From: Corallococcus sp. AS-1-6 | GTDB lineage: Bacteria; Myxococcota; Myxococcia; Myxococcales; Myxococcaceae | Direction: 5' to 3' | NCBI RefSeq assembly: GCF_020037015.1 | Contig: NZ_JAIQDE010000004.1 | Coordinates: 1-64,000, forward strand | DNA length: 64,000 nucleotides | Shown here: positions 53,781 to 62,853 of the stretch, piece after piece | How the letters are laid out: each line of letters opens with the position of its first letter | Numbering within the stretch: the stretch's first letter is position 1 | Notes under the pieces: model-generated | What the model saw: only the letters and a program-made list of their open reading frames with translations | Told to the model about the DNA's origin: nothing | Databases searched by the model: none | Made by a program: the position numbers and the translations under genes

Positions 53781-54269
53781 CTACAGTCGGGTGAAGGACC
53801 AGCTCAGCGCGCGGCCGCCCTCGTAGGGCATGACGCCGTGGAAGGGGCGCGGGTCCGCGTCGAACACGAGCGGCAGGAAGTGCCGGTCTCCGTCCCACAG
53901 GTTCAGGGACAGGATGGAGGACACGGGGACCCAGGACAGGGAGCCCTCGGGGTTCTTCTCCAGGGGCGTGCCCTCGAAGGCGTCGATGCGGAAGATGAAG
54001 CCCAGCCAGTCCTCGCCGTGCTTGCCGAAGCCCGGCCAGGACAGGGTGCCGCGCAGGACCATGCGCGTGCACTCGATGCCGGCCTCCTCGCGGATTTCGC
54101 GGCGCATGCACGCGGCGATGTCCTCGTCGCGGTCCATCTTGCCGCCCAGGCCGTTGTACTTGCCGTAGTGGGCATCCTCCGGACGCGCGTTCCGGTGGAT
54201 GAGCAGCACCTGCTGGCCGTCCGGCGACATCACGTAGCCCAGCGTGGCGACGATGGGGGTGTAGGGCAT
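53781..54269 (-). CDS. NUDIX hydrolase (8-oxo-dGTPase-like)
   Basis: 162 residues. The NUDIX box is complete: GGKMDRDEDIAACMRREI then REEAGI (about residues 42-65), with the two metal-binding Glu of the REUXEE core. YGKYNGLGGKMD and the C-terminal FDADPRPFHG block resemble MTH1/MutT-like 8-oxo-dGTP diphosphatases (YtkD/NUDT1 branch). It would clear oxidised nucleotides in the cytoplasm; other NUDIX substrates cannot be excluded. Confidence 0.88.
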   Translation of the reverse strand: MPYTPIVATLGYVMSPDGQQVLLIHRNARPEDAHYGKYNGLGGKMDRDEDIAACMRREIREEAGIECTRMVLRGTLSWPGFGKHGEDWLGFIFRIDAFEGTPLEKNPEGSLSWVPVSSILSLNLWDGDRHFLPLVFDADPRPFHGVMPYEGGRALSWSFTRL

Positions 54270-54405
54270 GGGCCGGGTTCGTCGCCTGATTCAGGCAGGG
54301 CGTCAAGCGGCGCGGCGCCATCGCCGCGTCCAACGCATGGCGCATGCATGGGTGTGGCACGGCACACACCCATGCCCTGCCTTCGTTACGAGCAGGCCGT
54401 CGCGG

Positions 54406-55170
54406 TCAGAAGCAGCGCGCCCGGCCGGACACGTCGACCTGGCCGGAGGCGCCGCCCAGGTACCAGTACCCGTTGCTCTGGAAGGTCCGGACGTACTCGC
54501 CGCCGCCCTCGAACTTGCCCCGCACGAACGTCAGGGCGCAGGAGCGGTTGAGCACGGGATCCAGCAGCTTCGCGGCGCCGCCCTGTCCCCAGCCGACCTC
54601 GTTCGTGTACGACGAGGAGGCGACGCAACGCGCCCGCACCCGCACGCCGCTCTGGCTGGAGTTGCCGTTCAGGTACCAGTAGCCGTTCTCGACATAGGCG
54701 TGGACCCACTCTCCGCTGCCGTGGAACTTGCCGGCGATGCCGGTGATGAAGCACACGCGGCCCGCCGCCGACCCCATGGAGACCGGGTACGCCATCGACT
54801 GGGTCCACTCGTATTGCTGGGAGGCGGTCGTGGCCACGCAGCGCGCCGCGCCCCGGATGCCGGACTGGCTGGAGGCCCCGCCGAGGTACCAGGAGCCGCC
54901 GCTCTCCGTGATGTCGATGCGCTCGCCGCCGCCCTCGAAGTCTCCGCCCACGCGGGTGAGGAAGCACGCCCGGCCCGAGCTGGCGCCCAGCGGCGTGAGG
55001 GACTGGCCCTGCGCCCAGGTGTACTCGTCGGTCGCGGCGATCTCCTCCTCCTGCGTGGCCAGCGCGGGCGCGGCGGGGACTTCCGCGTCCAGCGGCAGGT
55101 CCTCCGGACCGCAGCCCCAGAGCAGGGCGGGGAGCGACAGGGCGACCAGGGCGTGACGGAGCTTCGACAT
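54406..55170 (-). CDS. Lipoprotein with three ~70-residue repeats
   Basis: 254 residues. Lipobox LLWGC (Cys20). After a short acidic linker, three homologous repeats follow (about 45-115, 115-185 and 185-254). Each holds a Trp/Gln start (YTWAQGQ, YEWTQSM, VGWGQGG), a central CFLTRVGGDFEGGGE-like strand pair, WYLxGxSxQSG and a closing ARC(V/F). The cysteine pair per repeat suggests an internal disulfide. This looks like a small beta-fold repeated for ligand binding at the surface. I do not recognise the family by name. An AAGGA ribosome binding site precedes the ATG at 55170. Confidence 0.8.
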   Translation of the reverse strand: MSKLRHALVALSLPALLWGCGPEDLPLDAEVPAAPALATQEEEIAATDEYTWAQGQSLTPLGASSGRACFLTRVGGDFEGGGERIDITESGGSWYLGGASSQSGIRGAARCVATTASQQYEWTQSMAYPVSMGSAAGRVCFITGIAGKFHGSGEWVHAYVENGYWYLNGNSSQSGVRVRARCVASSSYTNEVGWGQGGAAKLLDPVLNRSCALTFVRGKFEGGGEYVRTFQSNGYWYLGGASGQVDVSGRARCF

Positions 55171-55394
55171 GATGGGGATGTCCTTGTGATGGGATGGATG
55201 GCGTGCGCCGCCCGCGGGCCGCGGTGCGCCGCAGCGCCATGCCCGTCCCTTGAGCAATGCGTGTGCCGGAAGGACTGGGAGGGCCGGCCCCTCGGAAGCG
55301 CTGCCTTCCGGGCGCGTGGATGGCACGGGGCCGGGTGTGCCACCGGCACGCGCGCGACGTGCCAGTGTGCCAGCGCGTTTGATAGGCTTTGACG

Positions 55395-58300
55395 ATGGCA
55401 TCCTCCGGCGGCGACGCACCCGCCAGTCCTCCGCCCAGCGAACCGACGGCGCCCGGACCCGCGCCGGTGGACCTGAGCACGCAGGAGGGGGAGCGCCCCG
55501 TCCCCGTGGAGGCCGCGCCCTCGCCCGGCCGGGAGCGCTACGTGCTGCTGTCGCTCCTGGGCCGGGGCGGCATGGGCGAGGTCCACCGGGCGCGCGACCT
55601 GCGCCTGGGCCGCGAGGTGGCGCTCAAGTTCCTGCGGGGCGCGTCCCCGGAGCGCTCCCTGCGGCTGCTCCAGGAGGCCCGCGCCCAGGCGCGCCTGGAC
55701 CACCCGAACATCTGCCGGGTGCACGAGGCCGGCGAGCTGAACGGCCGGCCCTACATCGCCATGCAACTGGTGGAGGGCGAGCCGCTGGACCGGGCCGCCG
55801 CCGCGCTCTCCCTGCCGGAGAAGGTCCGCGTGATGAAGGCCGCCGCGGAGGCCGTGCACGAGGCCCACCGGCTGGGCGTCATCCACCGCGACCTCAAGCC
55901 CTCCAACCTGCTGCTCACCCGGGACGCGGACGGCCGCCCCGTGCCCGTCATCGTGGACTTCGGGCTGGCGTACGACGCCGACCTGGGCCACGGCCTCACC
56001 GCCTCGGGCGACGTCATGGGCACGCCCGCGTACATGGCTCCGGAGCAGGCGCGGGGCGACGTGCGCGCCATCGACCGGCGCAGCGACGTCTACGGCCTGG
56101 GGGCCACGCTGTACGAGCTGCTCGCGGGGGTGCCTCCCTTTCGCGGCGCCACCCCGCTGGAGACGCTGCAGGGCGTGCTGCACGACGAGCCCCGTCCGCC
56201 GCGCGCGCTGGTGCCGCACCTGGACGCGGAGCTGGAGACGCTCTGCCTCAAGTGCCTGAGCAAGGACCCGGCGCTGCGCTACGCCTCCGCGCGCGCGCTG
56301 GCCGAGGACCTGGGACGCTACCTGGACGGCGAGCCCATCCTCGGGCGGCGCCCGGGGCCCGTCCACCGGGTGCGCCGGCTCGTGCGCAGGCACCGCGCGC
56401 TGGTGGCCGTGTCGGGCGTGTCGCTCGCGGGCATGCTGCTGCTCGCCGGACTCGCGGCGCGCTCGTGGCTGGCGGAGCGGGAACTCCAGTCAGTGAGCGC
56501 GGCGCGCGTCCAATTGGCGGAGCAACTGGGGCAGCAGGTGCGCGAGTCCGAGTGGTTCGTGCGCGCCTACCAGGCCCTGCCGCTTCACGACACCCGGCCC
56601 GAGCAGGCGCGGGTGCGCGAGCGGCTGGCGGCCATGGCCTCCCTCCAGCACGGCCTGGGCGCCCGGGGCGACGGGCTCGTGCAACTGGCGCTCGGACGCG
56701 GGCTGCTGGCGCTGCGCGAGTTCGAGGCCGCGCACCGCGCCCTGGAGCGCGCGCGAGCGCTGGGCGTCGACACGCCGGAGCTGCACTCCGCGCTGGGGCA
56801 GGTGCTGGGGGAGCGCTACCGCATGGCCCTGGAGGACGCGCGGCGCAGCGGCGGCGCGGCGTGGGTGGAGCACCGGCGAGCGGAGCTGGAGGCGCGCTTC
56901 CTTCAGCCCGCGCTGCGGTCCCTGGAGCAGGGAAGGGGACTGGCGCTGGAGTCGCCGAGCTACCTGGAGGGCCTCATCGCCTTGTATCGGCGGGACCTCG
57001 CTGGCGCGGAGCGGGCCGCGCGGGAGGCCGTGACGCGGACCCCGTGGCTCTCCGAGCCCCGGAAGCTGCTGGCGGACGTCACCGCCGCGCGGGCCCTGGC
57101 GCTGCTGGAGCGGGGCGACTACGCGGGGGCGCGGGCGGGCTTCGAGGCCGCGGCCGGACGCTATGGTGAGACCCTGGAGGTGGCGCGCAGCGACGCGGCG
57201 GCCCACGAGGCGCTCGCGGAGGTCTGGTTGCAGGTGTCGGAGCTGGACCGGCGGGAGGGCCGGTCCCGGCGCGTGGCGCTGGAGCGGGCCGAGGCCGCGG
57301 CGGACCAGGGCCTCCAGGCGGATCCGGACCGGGCCTCGGGGCACACCCGCAGGGCCCAGGTGCTGATGAACCAGTACCGGCGGGTGACGTTCCAGGGCGA
57401 GGCCGACCCCCGTGGCGCGCCGGCCCTGCTGGACGCGTGGCTGCGGGCCGCGGAGCGCGCCGTGGCGCTGGCGCCGGACGACGTGCTCGCGCATGACTCG
57501 CTGGGGTATGGCCACTTCATGCGGGGCCTGCGGCAGGCCCGGGCCGGCGAGTCGCCGGACGCGTCCTTCGCGCAGGCCGTCACGTGGTTGTCGCGCGCCA
57601 TCGCGAAGCAGCCGCGCTACCCCTGGGCGCTCAACGACCTGGGGCTCGTGCACCGCTGGCGCGGCAACCACCAGCGGGAGCGCGGGGGGGACCCCTCCGG
57701 GGCCTACGCGGAGGCGGAGCGGTGCTTCCAGCGGGCGGCGGAGGCGGACCCCTCCTATCTCTTCGCCCTCTCCAACCTGACGGAGCTGCACGCGGAGCAG
57801 GCCGCGTGGCGGCAATCGAGGGGGGAGGAGCCAGCGGCGGACGTCCAGCGGGCGAGGGACGCGGGCGCGAGGGCGCTCGCGCTGGACGCCCGCTTCGCCG
57901 CCGTGCTGCACCACCTGGCCGCGGCGGAGCTGGCGCAGGGACACTACCTCTTCGATACCGGAGCGGACGCGCGCCCTTCGATTTCGAGCGCGCTCCAGCA
58001 CGCGGCGCGCGCGCTGGAGCTCAACCCGGCGTCGGACCGCGCGCTGCTGCACCGGGCCCGCGCGCACGCCCTGGAGGCCCGCATCGCGCTGCGCGAGGGC
58101 GGCACCCCGGCGTCGGCGCTCGCCCGCTCCGCCCAATCGCTGGCGGAGGCCCTGCGGCGCTCGCCGGCCTGCGCGGACTGCCGCGTCCAGGGCGCGGAGC
58201 TGGCGCGCCTGGCGGCGGAGCACGCGCGGCGCCAGGGCCAGGACGCCGTGCCCCACCTGCGCCGGGCGCTCGACGAGGCACGGCGCGCGACGGAGGCCCA

Positions 58301-58619
58301 GCCCTACGCGGACGCGCACGTGGAGCGCGCGCGGGCGTGCGGACAGCTCGCGTGGGCGCTGGCCCCCCGCGCGGCGCGGGCGGTGGTGCGCGAGGGGCTC
58401 GAACAGGTGGACCAGGCGCTGCGGCTCGACCCGGCGCGAGCGGAGGCGCATGCCCTGCGGGGCGTGCTGCTGCTCGCGGGCGCGCGTGGACGGGAGGCGG
58501 CGGGAGCGCGGGACGAGGCCCGCGCCGCGCTCGCTCGCGCCGTCGAACAGGCCCCGCGGCTGCGCGAGGACTACGCCCCGTGGCTCCGCGACGCGGCGCT
58601 GGAGCCCGGCGGGTCATAG
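55395..58619 (+). CDS. Membrane Ser/Thr kinase with TPR-rich sensor half
   Basis: 1074 residues. A Pro/Ala linker (1-48) precedes the Hanks kinase (about 50-310) with GRGGMGEVH, EVALKFL, HRDLKPSN, VDFGLA and GTPAYMAPEQ all intact. One transmembrane helix (about 337-357, LAGMLLLAGLAA) separates it from about 700 residues of TPR-like helical repeats (ALERARALGVDTPELHSALG, WALNDLGLVHRW, ALRGVLLLAG) on the other side of the membrane. Such kinases sense cell-envelope conditions in myxobacteria. Substrate unknown; the FHA-bearing activator at 59930 is a candidate partner. A TTG start two codons earlier is possible. Confidence 0.9.
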   Translation: MASSGGDAPASPPPSEPTAPGPAPVDLSTQEGERPVPVEAAPSPGRERYVLLSLLGRGGMGEVHRARDLRLGREVALKFLRGASPERSLRLLQEARAQARLDHPNICRVHEAGELNGRPYIAMQLVEGEPLDRAAAALSLPEKVRVMKAAAEAVHEAHRLGVIHRDLKPSNLLLTRDADGRPVPVIVDFGLAYDADLGHGLTASGDVMGTPAYMAPEQARGDVRAIDRRSDVYGLGATLYELLAGVPPFRGATPLETLQGVLHDEPRPPRALVPHLDAELETLCLKCLSKDPALRYASARALAEDLGRYLDGEPILGRRPGPVHRVRRLVRRHRALVAVSGVSLAGMLLLAGLAARSWLAERELQSVSAARVQLAEQLGQQVRESEWFVRAYQALPLHDTRPEQARVRERLAAMASLQHGLGARGDGLVQLALGRGLLALREFEAAHRALERARALGVDTPELHSALGQVLGERYRMALEDARRSGGAAWVEHRRAELEARFLQPALRSLEQGRGLALESPSYLEGLIALYRRDLAGAERAAREAVTRTPWLSEPRKLLADVTAARALALLERGDYAGARAGFEAAAGRYGETLEVARSDAAAHEALAEVWLQVSELDRREGRSRRVALERAEAAADQGLQADPDRASGHTRRAQVLMNQYRRVTFQGEADPRGAPALLDAWLRAAERAVALAPDDVLAHDSLGYGHFMRGLRQARAGESPDASFAQAVTWLSRAIAKQPRYPWALNDLGLVHRWRGNHQRERGGDPSGAYAEAERCFQRAAEADPSYLFALSNLTELHAEQAAWRQSRGEEPAADVQRARDAGARALALDARFAAVLHHLAAAELAQGHYLFDTGADARPSISSALQHAARALELNPASDRALLHRARAHALEARIALREGGTPASALARSAQSLAEALRRSPACADCRVQGAELARLAAEHARRQGQDAVPHLRRALDEARRATEAQPYADAHVERARACGQLAWALAPRAARAVVREGLEQVDQALRLDPARAEAHALRGVLLLAGARGREAAGARDEARAALARAVEQAPRLREDYAPWLRDAALEPGGS

Positions 58620-58634
58620 CCTCCGCGGCGGGGC

Positions 58635-59741
58635 CTACTGTTTCAGGGGGTGGGGCACGCCCGTCGCCATCACGGCGGGCGCGCTCCACCCGCGCACGGC
58701 GCCACAGGGCGGCAACTGGAGGCCCGCGGGCAGCGGCAGGGCGGTCCTGCGGTTCTCGGGGTTGAGGCAGACGGCGCCCTGGGGACTCCAGAGCGCCTCC
58801 AGGTGCTCAAGCTCCTCCAGCCGGTCGCTGGAGCGCGTGCCGAAGCCGTGCGCGTCCCGCCGGAGGAAGTCCGTGCCGCTCACCGTGAACGTCCGCGCGT
58901 CTCCGAGCCCCACGAAGTACGCGGCGCGCTTGGCCTGGAGACACGCGCCATAGACGGCCGCCCGCTCCGGCGTGTCCATGCGCGACGCCGGGTCCCACGG
59001 CGGATAGCCCCAGTCCAGGCACGCGCCGATGGCGCCCGTCTCGCACGCGAGCGTGACCGCGCTGGCGTCCGGTTGGACCGCGGCGTTCAGGCCGTCCACG
59101 TGCCGTCCCGGCAGCAGCAGCGAGGCGACCCGCTGCTTCTCGGGCGCCGCGCATTGGGGCCGCCAGTCCGGCATCCCCACCTGGCGGTAGTGCACCTGGA
59201 AGCGGCTGGCGCCGAGCGGCGTCCACCTCATCTCATAGCTCGCGTTCCGGGGGTCTCCGTCCGCGGGGGTGACGGGCAGCGAGAAGGTGAAGGTCTGCTT
59301 CGCCAGCTCTGTTCCCCGGAGCTTCCGCACGTCGCCGTCCGGACCGGCCACCGCGAGGAAGAGGTCCGTGGGCGTGGCATGGATGCCGTGCAGGCGCGGC
59401 GCCGCGCCTGACGCTCCGGCCAGCTCGACCGGGACCTCGAGCACCGCGCGCCGACCCTCCCGGGAGCGGACCCTCATGCGCACGCCCTCGGGGGTGTTGA
59501 CGAAGCCCTCCGGACACAGGGGGGCCGTCCGCTCGAACACGAAGCAGTGGCTCTGCCCCTCCGCGATGTAGATGCCCAGGCCGTTCGGATCCGGATCGCA
59601 CTGGCCCGTGGGGCAACCGCTTGCGCCGGAGGGCTCCGGCTTCGCTTCGTTGGGGGGGACCCGCACGGGGGCGGTCAGCCGGCAGCCGCCGCTCCCCATC
59701 ATCAATGCCAGACAGCCGAACCACACGCGATGAAGCTTCAC
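58635..59741 (-). CDS. ADYC-like domain lipoprotein
   Basis: 368 residues, GTG start with GAGGAG 8 nt upstream. Lipobox SGGC (Cys20). The C-terminal half repeats the two blocks of the ADYC protein at 13005-14102: ACETGAIGACLDWGYPPW, then RAAYFVGLG where the ADYC motif itself is changed (A-A-Y-F, lacking the cysteine). The N-terminal half (about 25-200) is Cys-bearing and not recognised. It would be anchored in the outer or inner membrane. It is convergent with the kinase-TPR gene and divergent from the sigma-54 activator. Confidence 0.75.
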   Translation of the reverse strand: MKLHRVWFGCLALMMGSGGCRLTAPVRVPPNEAKPEPSGASGCPTGQCDPDPNGLGIYIAEGQSHCFVFERTAPLCPEGFVNTPEGVRMRVRSREGRRAVLEVPVELAGASGAAPRLHGIHATPTDLFLAVAGPDGDVRKLRGTELAKQTFTFSLPVTPADGDPRNASYEMRWTPLGASRFQVHYRQVGMPDWRPQCAAPEKQRVASLLLPGRHVDGLNAAVQPDASAVTLACETGAIGACLDWGYPPWDPASRMDTPERAAVYGACLQAKRAAYFVGLGDARTFTVSGTDFLRRDAHGFGTRSSDRLEELEHLEALWSPQGAVCLNPENRRTALPLPAGLQLPPCGAVRGWSAPAVMATGVPHPLKQ

Positions 59742-59929
59742 CCGATGTCTCCTCGAGAAGGGCTCCGGACCGGAGCCGTTCGCGGCTCCTTGTGCGAGCC
59801 CCATGCCAATATGGCCCACGAACGCCGGGCCCGGGCGCCGGGGCCTCCCAGGCCCTGGGGGCGCGGGCTGGCACGCGCGGTGGCACACGGGGCCTGTGCC
59901 TCCGGTGGGCCCGGCTATGCTGGCGCGGC

Positions 59930-61291
59930 ATGGAACACGACCCGTCGACCCTGCAACCGAGCGGCGCCCTCGCGCAGCGGGCCTCCGCGGACGACGCGCC
60001 GGTGCCGGGGCTGCTGCGCCTGACGTGCGCGGGGACGCCGATGGCGGTGGCGGTGCCCCTCCAGGGGACGATGACGCTCGGCCGCGCGAGCCCCGGGCTG
60101 GGCGCGCTCCAGGATCCGCGGATGTCGCGCAGCCACGCGCGGGTGCACCACGACGGGCGCCGGTTCTGGGTGACGGACCTGGGCAGCCAGAACGGGACCT
60201 CGGTGGACGGCGAGCCCCTACCGGCGAACGTGCCGCGCGAGGCCCAGCGGCTCATCCGGCTGGGAGACTCGCTCTTCATGCCCACCCCGGACGTGGGCCC
60301 CCTGGCGCGCCAGGGCGTGCGAGAGGTGGAGGGCTTCGTGCGCGGCCCCGCCTTCCAGCGGCTGCTGGAGGAGGTGGCGCGCTCCGCCCAGCACGGCTTC
60401 ACGCTGCACATCCACGGGGAGAGCGGCACCGGCAAGGAGCAGGTGGCCCGCACCTTCCACGACCGCGGCCCCCGGAGCCGGGGCCCCTTCGTGGCGGTCA
60501 ACTGCGCGGCCATCCCCGCCGCGCTCGCGGAGCGGCTGCTCTTCGGCGCCCGCCGCGGCGCCTTCTCCGGCGCCGACGACGCGGAGGGCTACCTGCAGGC
60601 CGCCGACGGAGGGACCCTGTTCCTCGACGAGGTGGCGGAGCTGGACATGGGCGTGCAGGCGAAGCTGCTGCGGGCGCTGGAGACGCGCGAGGTGCTCCCG
60701 CTGGGCGGCTCGAAGCCCCGGAAGGTCGACGTCCAGGTCTGCTCCGCGGGCAACCGCGACCTGCGCGCGCAGGTGGCCCAGGGGCGGCTGCGCGAGGACC
60801 TGTACTTCCGCATCGGCAGGCCGGAGGTCTCCCTGCCTCCGCTGCGGCGGCGTCCGGAGGAGCTCCCCTTCCTGGTGGCGCGCGCCGTGGCGGAGCTGGC
60901 GCCGGGCCTGCCGCCGCACGTCACGCTCTTCGAGGCCTGTCTGTCGCGGCCCTGGCCCGGCAACGTCCGCGAGCTGCGCGTCGAGGCGCGCGCGGCCGCG
61001 CAGCAGGCCCTGCTCCAGGGCGCCGACCGCGTCGAGGCCGCCCACCTCGCGCCCGGAGCGGGGACGGCGTTCGGCGCGGCCTCCGCGCCAATGGAGGCCC
61101 CGCCGGCGCTCCCCGACAGGCCCCCTTCCGCCCGCGCGCGTCCCCTGGATGAAGACGAGCGGGCCCGCGTCGAGCAGGCCTTGCGCCACCACAATGGCAA
61201 CGTGGCCGCGACCGCGCGCGCGCTCGGGATGCACCGCACGCAACTGCGGCGCCTGCTGGAGCGGTACGGCCTGGACCCGGGCCGGAGCTGA
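59930..61291 (+). CDS. FHA-domain sigma-54-dependent transcriptional activator
   Basis: 453 residues. FHA domain (about 30-110) with GRASPGLG, SRSHARV and SQNGTSVDG, which binds phospho-threonine. AAA+ domain (about 135-365) with Walker A GESGTGKEQ (about 163), the sigma-54 contact loop as GAFSGA (Thr to Ser change from GAFTGA, about 209), Walker B FLDEVAEL (about 231) and the R-finger region LREDLYFRIG. C-terminal Fis-type HTH (NVAATARALGMHRTQLRRLLER). It would activate sigma-54 promoters when a Ser/Thr kinase phosphorylates a partner or itself. Confidence 0.92.
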   Translation: MEHDPSTLQPSGALAQRASADDAPVPGLLRLTCAGTPMAVAVPLQGTMTLGRASPGLGALQDPRMSRSHARVHHDGRRFWVTDLGSQNGTSVDGEPLPANVPREAQRLIRLGDSLFMPTPDVGPLARQGVREVEGFVRGPAFQRLLEEVARSAQHGFTLHIHGESGTGKEQVARTFHDRGPRSRGPFVAVNCAAIPAALAERLLFGARRGAFSGADDAEGYLQAADGGTLFLDEVAELDMGVQAKLLRALETREVLPLGGSKPRKVDVQVCSAGNRDLRAQVAQGRLREDLYFRIGRPEVSLPPLRRRPEELPFLVARAVAELAPGLPPHVTLFEACLSRPWPGNVRELRVEARAAAQQALLQGADRVEAAHLAPGAGTAFGAASAPMEAPPALPDRPPSARARPLDEDERARVEQALRHHNGNVAATARALGMHRTQLRRLLERYGLDPGRS

Positions 61292-61295
61292 TGGC

Positions 61296-61326
61296 GAGGC
61301 CCAGGCGCACGCTGGCGCCGGGCCTC
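61296..61326. terminator. Intrinsic terminator between convergent genes
   Basis: Hairpin with arms GAGGCCC-A-GGCGC and GCGCC-GGGCCTC (one bulged A) and a 6-nt loop, between the sigma-54 activator gene and the small peptide gene. No T-run, but position and stem strength fit a bidirectional terminator. Confidence 0.6.
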
Positions 61327-61339
61327 ACCCCGGGCGAGC

Positions 61340-61549
61340 CTAGAAACAGGTGCAGGCGGCCTTGTAACACTTGCCCAGGCGGAAGCCCTTCGCGACACAG
61401 CTCGCGTTGCACTCCTCCGCGTAGCACTCCACCTGAGAGGCCTCCGCGGTCGCGGGCGTGGACAGCGCCAGCGTGGCGCCAAAGGAAACAAAGGCACCCG
61501 CGCCCATCGCGAACAGCACCCGGCCCGCCTTCTTCAACGACGTCATCAT
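61340..61549 (-). CDS. Secreted six-cysteine defensin-like peptide
   Basis: 69 residues. GGGAG precedes ATG 61549. Sec-type signal peptide about residues 1-36 (cleavage near TATAEA-S). The mature part of about 32 residues has six Cys at 42, 47, 51, 61, 66 and 68: C-x4-C-x3-C-x9-C-x4-C-x1-C. This is the cysteine-stabilised alpha-beta (CSalphabeta) framework of invertebrate and fungal defensins (CxxxC helix and CxC strand), with a short first loop. It has a positive patch (KGFRLGKCYK). Myxobacterial defensin-like peptides have been described before (Anaeromyxobacter AdDLP), and this fits that class. Activity (antimicrobial, protease inhibitor or signal) is unknown. Confidence 0.75.
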   Translation of the reverse strand: MMTSLKKAGRVLFAMGAGAFVSFGATLALSTPATAEASQVECYAEECNASCVAKGFRLGKCYKAACTCF

Positions 61550-61604
61550 GTGTGTGTCTCCCGGTGTGGATGTTTCGGTTTGAAGCATAGCTCAACCCGG
61601 GAAT

Positions 61605-62822
61605 TCAGGGGGTCCCCGGCGTGAGCTTCCACAGACGGCCGTTTGAATCGTCCGTCAGCAGATAGAGCGCGCCGTCGGGCCCCTGGACCACCTCGCGGAT
61701 CCGCGCCTTGCGCTCCGTGAGCAGGCGCTCCTCGCCGACCACGCGGTCGTCCTTCAAGACCAGCCGCACCAGCGCCTGGCTGGACAGGCCTCCGATGAAG
61801 AAGTTCCCCTTCCACTCCGGGAAGAGCGCCCCCGAGTAGATGGTGAGCCCCGAGGGCGAGATGACCGGATCCCAATAATAGACAGGCTGCTCCATGCCCG
61901 CGGCCTGCGTCGTCTTGTGGATGGGCTCGCCCGAGTACTCCTCGCCATAGCCAATCGTGGGCCAGCCGTAGTCCTTGCCGGCCTCCGGGCGGTTGAGCTC
62001 GTCGCCTCCGCGTGGCCCCATCTCCACGATCCACAGCCGGTTCCGGGCATCCAGGGCCGCGGAGAGGATGTTGCGGTGTCCGGAGGACCAGATCTCGGGC
62101 CGGGCGTCCTTCCTGCCCACGAAGGGGTTGTCCTGGGGGATGGCGCCATCCGGGAGGATGCGGACCACCTTCCCGAAGTCGCTCTTGAGGTCCTGCGCCT
62201 GGACGCGGCCGGGGAGGATGGAGCGCTCACCGAGCGTGACGAAGAGCTTGCCGTCCGGCGTGAAGACGAGCCGCCCGCCCGCGTGCATCGTGGACTCGAG
62301 CGTGGGCTGCATGCGGAAGATGACCTGGAGCCCCTCGATGCGCGGCTTCGGGCCGTCCACCAGCTTCGCGCGCGCAACCGCGAGCCCGTTGCCGCCCTCG
62401 CGCGGCTCGTAATAGGTCCAGTAGATGAGGCCGCTCTTCGCGTAGTCGGGCCCCACCTCCACGTCGAGCAGCCCGCCCTGTCCCCGGCCGTCCACCTTGG
62501 GGAGGCCCGCCACCGGGGGCGACTTCTTGCCCGCGGCGGTGACGATGTAGAGCGAGCCCGTGGGCTTCTCCGTGACGAGGAAGCGGCCATCCGGCAGGAA
62601 CGCGAGGGCCCACGGCTTGTTGAAGCCCGAGGCGAGCTCCGTCACCACGATGGGCGTGCGCGTCTTCACCGCCGGGGCGCGCGTCTGCTGCGGGAACGCG
62701 GGCTTGAACTCCGGGACGTTGGGGGGCGCGGTCTCCAGCGGCCGGGGCGTCTGGGCCGCCGCTTCAGGGGCGGCGCCGAGCAGGAGGGAGGCGATGAGCG
62801 AGGTCACGAGTCCATGGCGCAT
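61605..62822 (-). CDS. PQQ-dependent aldose sugar dehydrogenase-like protein
   Basis: 405 residues. Signal peptide (about 1-23, ending AAA). It is a six-bladed beta-propeller of the soluble glucose dehydrogenase/Asd family. [20 protein letters not shown] is the start of the family, [21 protein letters not shown] the central block, SSGHRN the PQQ-binding region, and [17 protein letters not shown] a late signature. The catalytic His equivalent is likely in MHAGGR. It would oxidise aldoses in the periplasm with PQQ as cofactor and Ca2+ as a ligand. GGD(E)LN is characteristic of Asd-type enzymes. Confidence 0.9.
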   Translation of the reverse strand: MRHGLVTSLIASLLLGAAPEAAAQTPRPLETAPPNVPEFKPAFPQQTRAPAVKTRTPIVVTELASGFNKPWALAFLPDGRFLVTEKPTGSLYIVTAAGKKSPPVAGLPKVDGRGQGGLLDVEVGPDYAKSGLIYWTYYEPREGGNGLAVARAKLVDGPKPRIEGLQVIFRMQPTLESTMHAGGRLVFTPDGKLFVTLGERSILPGRVQAQDLKSDFGKVVRILPDGAIPQDNPFVGRKDARPEIWSSGHRNILSAALDARNRLWIVEMGPRGGDELNRPEAGKDYGWPTIGYGEEYSGEPIHKTTQAAGMEQPVYYWDPVISPSGLTIYSGALFPEWKGNFFIGGLSSQALVRLVLKDDRVVGEERLLTERKARIREVVQGPDGALYLLTDDSNGRLWKLTPGTP

Positions 62823-62853
62823 GGGGTGACTCTCCGCCGGGACGGGCCGGGCG

